Of a stretch of 20,459 nucleotides of DNA, positions 15,485-20,459 are shown one piece after another; the first letter of the stretch is position 1, and each line of letters opens with the position of its first letter. The notes beneath the pieces are model-generated. The model was not told the origin of the DNA. It worked only from the letters and a program-made list of their open reading frames with translations, and did not search any database. The DNA is from Bacteroidetes bacterium UBA6491 (lineage in GTDB: Bacteria; Bacteroidota; Bacteroidia; NS11-12g; UBA9320), in the NCBI GenBank assembly GCA_002436505.1, contig DJML01000002.1, positions 1-20,459 on the forward strand, given 5' to 3'. Position numbers and translations under genes: made by a program.

Positions 15485-16053
15485 GAGTTACCATAATTTC
15501 CGGCTCCTCCAGAGCAAATAACAACACCATTCGTTTAGCCAAGGCCTTTGAACATGAATTTAATATTCAGGGGCAGGACACGTTACTGGTCGGGTTTGAA
15601 GATTATGATCTGCCTTTCCCTGGCCAGGGAAAGATCGACATGGATCATTTGACGCCTTTCCAGAATAAACTTGTCAAAGGGATGGAAGATGCCAATATCA
15701 TTGTTTTACTTACACCTGAGTACAACTGGTTCCCTTCGGCTGAAATTGTTAACATGATGCATCAGCTGGGGTCAAGCAAGTTTAGCTATCTGTTTGACAA
15801 CAAGGTGTTCGCGGTGGGAGGAGTATCAACCGGTGCTGGAGGCAGAATGCCGGCGGTTCAACTTGGGTATGTCATCGACAAGATCATATCACATTTTCGC
15901 AAGGATTCCATCACTTCATCCCGAAAATTTGAATCGCACTTTACAGCAAATATGATCGATGAAGAAGGCAATATTGTAAAAGAGGGTGCATTTGAAAAAT
16001 CTGTAAAAGAGTACATTGGTTATACTATAAGCCTTGCAGAAAAATGGTTTTAA
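15481..16053 (+). CDS. NADPH-dependent FMN reductase family protein
   Basis: A 190-residue flavodoxin-like protein. The FMN phosphate loop is SGSSRANNNT at about 8-17 after an initial beta strand, followed by the loop LLTPEYNWFPSAE, which lies over the flavin ring in the NAD(P)H:FMN/quinone oxidoreductase family. A glycine-rich GGVSTGAGGRMPAVQ marks the third flavin contact. Members reduce FMN, quinones, azo compounds or metals with NAD(P)H in the cytoplasm. It overlaps the upstream gene by 4 bp (ATGA). The family call is firm; the acceptor is unknown. Confidence 0.9.
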   Translation: MRVTIISGSSRANNNTIRLAKAFEHEFNIQGQDTLLVGFEDYDLPFPGQGKIDMDHLTPFQNKLVKGMEDANIIVLLTPEYNWFPSAEIVNMMHQLGSSKFSYLFDNKVFAVGGVSTGAGGRMPAVQLGYVIDKIISHFRKDSITSSRKFESHFTANMIDEEGNIVKEGAFEKSVKEYIGYTISLAEKWF

Positions 16054-16062
16054 TAACCATTT
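16042..16062. repeat. 8-bp inverted repeat over the FMN reductase stop codon
   Basis: AAATGGTT and AACCATTT form a perfect 8-bp stem with a 5-nt loop that contains most of the stop codon. No T-tract follows, so it is at best a weak terminator or transcript-end structure. Confidence 0.4.
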
Positions 16063-16158
16063 GATCTATCAAACTTTTGTCAATACTTATCTAAAGCATA
16101 GCAGGATACTAGAATATTAATGGTAGTAGTATTACATTGCGGGTTTATTTGAAAAACT

Positions 16159-19077
16159 ATGTATAAGAGATTTACTTTAGCCCTTTTCCTTGTTTGTATC
16201 TCATTGTTTGAGGCAAACGCACAAAAAACTCAATATCAGAGAGTTATCGGAAAATCTGGCGATGACAACAGTTATGCCATCAAAGCAACCCCTGATGGAG
16301 GTTACATTATGGTAGGTTATTCTGATAATTCAAAAGATAAGGACATCTTACTTACGAAAGTCAACGGACTTGGACAACTGGAATGGTACAAGACCTATGA
16401 TGTTTACGGAGGAGATGATATCGGCTGGGGCATAGTGGTAGCCAGTGATTCGGGTTACGTAATAGCGGGACAGACATACAACTCTAATTCTGCAACAAAT
16501 GATGCACTGATATTTAAGACAAAAAAGGACGGCACTGTTGACTGGACATTATCGTATTCAGACACATTTAATTCGGATGCTTATAATGTAATAAGAGGGT
16601 ATAATGGAGAATATTATATCACTGGATATACAGGAACTGACACTATGGGTGATAATATTTTTGTCAGCCGCATTTCCTCAACAGGAGGAATTAGCTGGTA
16701 CAGGTCCTTAGGAACAGATGCAAATGAAGAAGGCTATTCTTTGACGCAGGACCTCCAGGGTAACGTCATTGTAGTCGGAATAACAAATTCTGATTCTATT
16801 ACAGCAGGATCAAAAGGTGGCAACCCGGGCGATGTCGATATGGTTGTTGCAAAACTTAAGAGCATCGGTGGTGGCCTGATCTGGATGTACAACTATGGTA
16901 CAGAGCAGCACGACATGGCATGGGATGTTGCCAGAGTGCAGTCTGACGTTGCAATTGTTGGGTGGTCTGCCGGAGCATCCAGCGCAGGTGATAACGACAT
17001 AACGTTCACAACGATAGATACCACAGGAGCGGTGAAGAAAGCATTGTCATACGGAACATTTGGTGATGATCGCGGATATAGCGTTGAAGTAATACCAAGT
17101 GGATTTGTCATTGGAGGATATACAGATCCGTCAGGTGCAGACCGAAACGTCCTGACATTAAAGCTGTCAACCAATGGATTCCTTTCGGATTATTCCAGTT
17201 ACGGAAGCAATTTAGGAAAAGATGGTCACTGGCCTACCGACGTGGCTATCAGTCCGGATGGAGGCATTGTTTCATTCAGTACCACAAATTCCTTCCGTTC
17301 AGGACAGGGAAATGATCTGTATCTGGTTCGTTCAGACGACAAACTGGGTAACTTATGCAATACACCATTTGATGTCCTTGGGCAAGGTAACGTTAGCTAT
17401 TCAAGAGACACTCTTACTTATGTAGGAACAGGAGGAGGTATTGCCAGACCAAAACTAAGTGTAAATTCAATTAATTTATCGGACACTACTTTGTGCTGTA
17501 AATTAAGCGCAAGGGTTATTGCTGATTCTGTTGCCACATGTGGTCCTGTCGGAACTACAATCGGAAGGCCGGCAATTTCAGGTTACACTTATAAATGGAC
17601 ACAAGAAAATTCAAGCTGGACTTCGTCTGCTGCAAACCCATTTGTAAAACCAACTTCAAACACAACCTATAAATTGGTAGTATCTTCAAAAGATAATGTT
17701 TGTGCACCTGATTCAGCGACCGTTAAAGTTATCGTTAGAACATTATTAACCGATGACTTTGTGCGTGATTCCTTCTTTTGTGAAAATGATTCTGTTGTCA
17801 TAAGAACACGGAACGACCTTTCTACCTATAGCTGGTTAGGGCAATACAATTCGGGAAACACGTCTTCATTAAAAGTTAAGATAGCAGATACAATTGTGCT
17901 GACCGTTACTGATAAGAATGGCTGTGTTTATAAAGATACAGCAAGAGTAACACAGATGGGACTGCCTGTGTTCTCGTTAGGCAATGATACCAGTATCTGT
18001 GAAAACCTGGCCATAACATTAAAGGGGCCAGATGATATGGTGTCTTACAACTGGAACAATGGAGAGGGTAGCAACCAGACGTTCATGACAAATGCAGAGC
18101 AGGTCCATGAGCTAAGTGTCGTGGATAGTTTTGGATGTAAGTACAGCGACAATATCTCGATTCTCACCAATCCATATTCTGAATTCTCACTTGGACCTGA
18201 TACCGCTTTCTGCGAAGGAACAGTATGGTTTATTTTAGGTCCCGGAGCTTTAAAAGGGTACATATGGAATGACACATTGAGCTCATTGCAAAATCTACCG
18301 GTATCAGAACCAGGAACGTATCATCTGATGGCATTTAATAGCTTTGGATGCCCATTCTCTGACACCGTAACATTAACAGAAAGACCTGCTCCGGCATTCA
18401 CGCTTACGGACAATGAGAATCTTTGTAATGGTCAGAGCAGAACCCTGAGAGGGCCAGGAGGTTACGATGTTTATCAGTGGCAGGATCTGTCAGCGACAGA
18501 TTCATTCGTGGTAACAGGCGGAGGAACTTACTGGCTAACTGTTCGTGACGAATTCAATTGTCCTTATACCGATTCGGTCACCATTACTGTAAGGGCAAAT
18601 CCAACTACTTTCCTTGGCAATGACACGACAATTACCTGGGGAGACACCATTACTCTGGATGCAGGCGCAGGTTTTGCTTCCTACCTCTGGAGTACCAGCG
18701 AGTCAACGCAAACCATCAGGGTATCAGATGAAGGCACCTATTCAGTAATTATAACAAATGAATATGGATGTACAGGAAGCGATGAGATCAATATTGATAC
18801 AATGTTCGTGAACATTGATGAATTGATCTCTCAAAGCGTTAAACTGTATCCGGTTCCCGCGTCAGCTTATGTGATGCTTGAGCTTGGGAATATTCCTGGC
18901 GGAGATATCACGATAGAAATGATTGACTTAAATGGCAAGGTAATTTATACAGAAGAGGTGAAAGTCGGAGCTTCAAGCCTTAGAAGAATTGACCTCACCA
19001 ACGTAAATTCCGGTCTTCATTTAGTAAGAATATACAATAGCCTTGGCAGTGCAACGTTAAAGTTACTTGTCGAGTAG
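16159..19077 (+). CDS. Large secreted T9SS cargo protein with repeat domains
   Basis: A 972-residue protein. The signal peptide (FTLALFLVCISLFEANA) is cleaved after Ala21, leaving Gln22. Residues about 40-400 hold seven copies of a strand motif like GGYIMVGYS (anchors near 49, 100, 152, 202, 263, 316 and 370), suggesting a seven-bladed beta-propeller. A Cys-containing PKD/Ig-like region (about 450-530) is next. Then come five Ig-like units with starts near 534, 605, 676, 747 and 818, exactly 71 residues apart, most marked by a 'FSLGxDTxxC' opening and a 'GxYxLxxxxxxGC' ending. Residues about 893-972 form a type A sorting domain (KLYPVPASAYVMLEL, then SGLHLVRIY), which directs secretion and surface attachment by the type IX system. 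gldA follows 5 bp later. Likely an adhesin or surface-layer protein; role not shown. Confidence 0.9.
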   Translation: MYKRFTLALFLVCISLFEANAQKTQYQRVIGKSGDDNSYAIKATPDGGYIMVGYSDNSKDKDILLTKVNGLGQLEWYKTYDVYGGDDIGWGIVVASDSGYVIAGQTYNSNSATNDALIFKTKKDGTVDWTLSYSDTFNSDAYNVIRGYNGEYYITGYTGTDTMGDNIFVSRISSTGGISWYRSLGTDANEEGYSLTQDLQGNVIVVGITNSDSITAGSKGGNPGDVDMVVAKLKSIGGGLIWMYNYGTEQHDMAWDVARVQSDVAIVGWSAGASSAGDNDITFTTIDTTGAVKKALSYGTFGDDRGYSVEVIPSGFVIGGYTDPSGADRNVLTLKLSTNGFLSDYSSYGSNLGKDGHWPTDVAISPDGGIVSFSTTNSFRSGQGNDLYLVRSDDKLGNLCNTPFDVLGQGNVSYSRDTLTYVGTGGGIARPKLSVNSINLSDTTLCCKLSARVIADSVATCGPVGTTIGRPAISGYTYKWTQENSSWTSSAANPFVKPTSNTTYKLVVSSKDNVCAPDSATVKVIVRTLLTDDFVRDSFFCENDSVVIRTRNDLSTYSWLGQYNSGNTSSLKVKIADTIVLTVTDKNGCVYKDTARVTQMGLPVFSLGNDTSICENLAITLKGPDDMVSYNWNNGEGSNQTFMTNAEQVHELSVVDSFGCKYSDNISILTNPYSEFSLGPDTAFCEGTVWFILGPGALKGYIWNDTLSSLQNLPVSEPGTYHLMAFNSFGCPFSDTVTLTERPAPAFTLTDNENLCNGQSRTLRGPGGYDVYQWQDLSATDSFVVTGGGTYWLTVRDEFNCPYTDSVTITVRANPTTFLGNDTTITWGDTITLDAGAGFASYLWSTSESTQTIRVSDEGTYSVIITNEYGCTGSDEINIDTMFVNIDELISQSVKLYPVPASAYVMLELGNIPGGDITIEMIDLNGKVIYTEEVKVGASSLRRIDLTNVNSGLHLVRIYNSLGSATLKLLVE

Positions 19078-19082
19078 TAAAA

Positions 19083-19997
19083 ATGTCTATAGAGGTAAAG
19101 GATCTTGTCAAACAATATGGCCGTCAGTATGCGGTTAACGGCATCTCTTTCAAGATACCTTCAGGACAGGTTGTTGGATTTCTTGGCCCTAATGGTGCCG
19201 GGAAAAGCACGACCATGAAGATCCTTACCTGTTACCAGCCACAGACCGATGGGACAGCTTCTGTCTGTGGCCTGGATACGACTACTGATTCTCTTAATAT
19301 TAGAAAGAAGGTTGGCTATCTGCCAGAACATAATCCGCTTTATCTGGACATGTATGTCCGTGAATTTCTTCTTTTTACGGCCAAATTAAATGGTCTGGGG
19401 AAAGCTGCTTCTGGTAAGGTAGATGAAATGATCAGGCTAACCGGGCTTACCATCGAGCAGAATAAAAAGATAGGTGCTTTATCAAAAGGTTACCGACAAA
19501 GAGTGGGCCTTGCCCAGGCTCTGATCCATGATCCGGAGGTCCTGATACTCGATGAACCTACATCAGGACTTGACCCGAATCAGATCACCGAAATAAGGAA
19601 TTTGATAAAAGAGATAGGCAGGGACCGTACGGTTCTTCTTTCCACGCACATCATGCAGGAAGTGGAAGCCATTTGTCACAGAGCCATCATTATAAATGAG
19701 GGTGTGATTGTAGCAGATAAAGACGTTCAATCGTTGAAAAAGACAGGAGCTTCAGGCAGTAAACTCAGGGTTGAATTCAAGGATAAAGTGAGTGAAAAAG
19801 AGTTGGCCGAATTCTTCGATAAGGGTCGCTTTTCCCTTGCAAACGATGGATCATTTGAATTCCAGGATGAAGACCTGTCGGTTCTAAGAAAGAAAGTCAT
19901 TCAATTCAGTGCGGAAAAAGACAAGGAAATTGTCAGCATGACGGAAGCTCAGAGCAATTTGGAAGAAGTCTTCAGGGAATTGACCAAAAAGCAATAG
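19083..19997 (+). CDS. gldA: Gliding-motility ABC transporter ATP-binding protein GldA
   Basis: A 304-residue ABC ATPase. Walker A GPNGAGKST is at 35-43, the signature loop is LSKGYRQ (133-139; Gly-Tyr rather than Gly-Gly), Walker B VLILDEP is at 153-159, and the switch His is in STHIM (189). A C-terminal regulatory extension of about 75 residues (KLRVEFKDKVSEKELAEFF) matches the GldA type of ABC-2 ATPase. In gliding Bacteroidota it pairs with GldF and GldG. The start follows the T9SS gene by 5 bp, so the two may share a transcript, although gldF and gldG are not in this window. A related ABC-2 exporter ATPase is the main alternative name. Confidence 0.88.
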   Translation: MSIEVKDLVKQYGRQYAVNGISFKIPSGQVVGFLGPNGAGKSTTMKILTCYQPQTDGTASVCGLDTTTDSLNIRKKVGYLPEHNPLYLDMYVREFLLFTAKLNGLGKAASGKVDEMIRLTGLTIEQNKKIGALSKGYRQRVGLAQALIHDPEVLILDEPTSGLDPNQITEIRNLIKEIGRDRTVLLSTHIMQEVEAICHRAIIINEGVIVADKDVQSLKKTGASGSKLRVEFKDKVSEKELAEFFDKGRFSLANDGSFEFQDEDLSVLRKKVIQFSAEKDKEIVSMTEAQSNLEEVFRELTKKQ

Positions 19998-20028
19998 AGC
20001 ACTTCTGCATTAAATTTCACATAGTCGC

Positions 20029-20073
20029 AGTGGCGGCCAAATTCTACCAACTTAATTCTTAAATTTGGCCACT
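20029..20073. repeat. Imperfect inverted repeat over the metK promoter
   Basis: AGTGG-CGG-CCAAATT (20029-20043) pairs with AATTTGGCCACT (20062-20073). All twelve bases of the right arm match, with only a 3-base CGG bulge in the left arm, around an 18-base loop. The right arm covers the metK -7 candidate. It is either an operator for a dimeric regulator or an RNA hairpin ending gldA; no T-tract follows directly. Confidence 0.6.
20060..20067 (+). promoter_or_regulatory. Candidate -7 element for metK
   Basis: TAAATTTG matches TAnnTTTG exactly and ends 18 nt before the metK ATG, giving a leader of about a dozen bases. No -33 TTG was seen at the usual spacing. The element is inside the right arm of the inverted repeat. 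Confidence 0.45.
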
Positions 20074-20085
20074 TAAATTTTTAGC

Positions 20086-20459
20086 ATGTCTTATTTATTT
20101 ACTTCCGAATCAGTATCTGAAGGTCATCCCGACAAAATTGCGGATCAGATTTCCGATGCCATACTCGATCACTTTCTTGCAATCGACAAAAATTCAAAAG
20201 TTGCTTGCGAAACACTTGTAACAACAGGTCTTGCTGTATTAAGCGGTGAGGTTAAATCCACAGCTTACATTGATGTTCAGAAAGTTGCGCGTGATGTGAT
20301 CAACAGAATTGGTTACACCAAATCGGAATACATGTTCGATGGCGATGCCTGTGGTGTTATCTCTGCCATTCACGAGCAATCGCCCGATATCAACCGAGGA
20401 GTTGAAAAGGGAGATGATCATGCTGAAGATCAGGGTGCCGGTGATCAGGGAATGATGTT
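20086..20459 (+). CDS. metK: S-adenosylmethionine synthetase, N-terminal part (cut by window end)
   Basis: The first 124 codons of metK. The methionine-binding signature SEGHPDKIADQISDA is at residues 11-25, with GHPDK at 13-17. DACGVISAIHEQSPDI near residues 86-101 is the second conserved block, leading into the AEDQGAGDQGMM stretch of the ATP loop at the window edge. The enzyme forms S-adenosylmethionine from methionine and ATP in the cytoplasm. An 88-bp gap to gldA holds the inverted repeat and -7 element. It reads toward the right edge intact, with no frameshift. Confidence 0.96.
   Translation, partial: MSYLFTSESVSEGHPDKIADQISDAILDHFLAIDKNSKVACETLVTTGLAVLSGEVKSTAYIDVQKVARDVINRIGYTKSEYMFDGDACGVISAIHEQSPDINRGVEKGDDHAEDQGAGDQGMM

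Noticed and set aside
16054..16158. Promoter of the T9SS protein gene
   Set aside because: TTTATTTG at 16144-16151 is one base off TAnnTTTG and would leave an almost leaderless transcript; no matching -33 box was seen.
19998..20085. SAM riboswitch upstream of metK
   Set aside because: The gap is only 88 bp, has one simple stem, and shows none of the conserved core sequences I know for SAM-I or SAM-II types; the predicted transcript start leaves only a short leader.

Overview
This window looks like chromosomal DNA of a free-living member of the Bacteroidota, probably a gliding or surface-associated lineage. The reasons are: a large secreted protein with a type IX secretion (T9SS) C-terminal sorting domain; a GldA-type ABC ATPase directly behind it; an OstA-like protein and DUF4836-like proteins of the kind seen in this phylum; several exact copies of the Bacteroidota -7 promoter element TAnnTTTG; and signal peptides that all leave a glutamine at the mature N-terminus. 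No tRNA, rRNA, CRISPR array, insertion sequence or phage gene was seen.

The left edge (about 1-480) does not fit the rest. It is very GC-rich (42 of the first 60 bases are G or C, against 21 of 60 at 601-660) and encodes, on the minus strand, an internal piece of a TauE/SafE membrane transporter of proteobacterial character. At about 470-490 it runs into low-GC Bacteroidota DNA, in the middle of a DUF4836-like gene that has lost its 5' end. A chimeric contig join is the simplest explanation.

From left to right the rest is: two neighbouring plus-strand genes for DUF4836-like envelope proteins (483-3277); a convergent L-2-hydroxyglutarate oxidase gene (3278-4474, minus); a divergent secreted thioredoxin-like protein (4530-5063); a membrane-anchored SRPBCC plus GyrI-like fusion (5173-6216) ending in a clear intrinsic terminator. 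A four-gene minus-strand cluster follows (11376 down to 6263): OstA-like protein, cysteinyl-tRNA synthetase, a glutaminyl-cyclase-like M28 lipoprotein and an EamA permease. It diverges from tilS across only 25 bp. Downstream of tilS comes a plus-strand cluster with tyrS, a flavin-reductase-fold protein, a small two-helix membrane protein and an NADPH-dependent FMN reductase (12769-16053). Next are the 972-residue T9SS cargo protein (16159-19077) and gldA (19083-19997). The window ends in the first 124 codons of metK.

Most genes are housekeeping: three for tRNA charging or modification (cysS, tyrS, tilS), one for SAM synthesis (metK) and one for lipid-asymmetry or LPS-export-like function (the OstA-like gene). 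The more distinctive material is envelope biology: the cyclase-like lipoprotein together with exported proteins that start with Gln, the repeat architecture of the T9SS protein, and compact promoter arrangements (overlapping divergent promoters at ostA/tilS, and an inverted repeat over the metK -7 element). I did not find a convincing wholly new multi-gene system.
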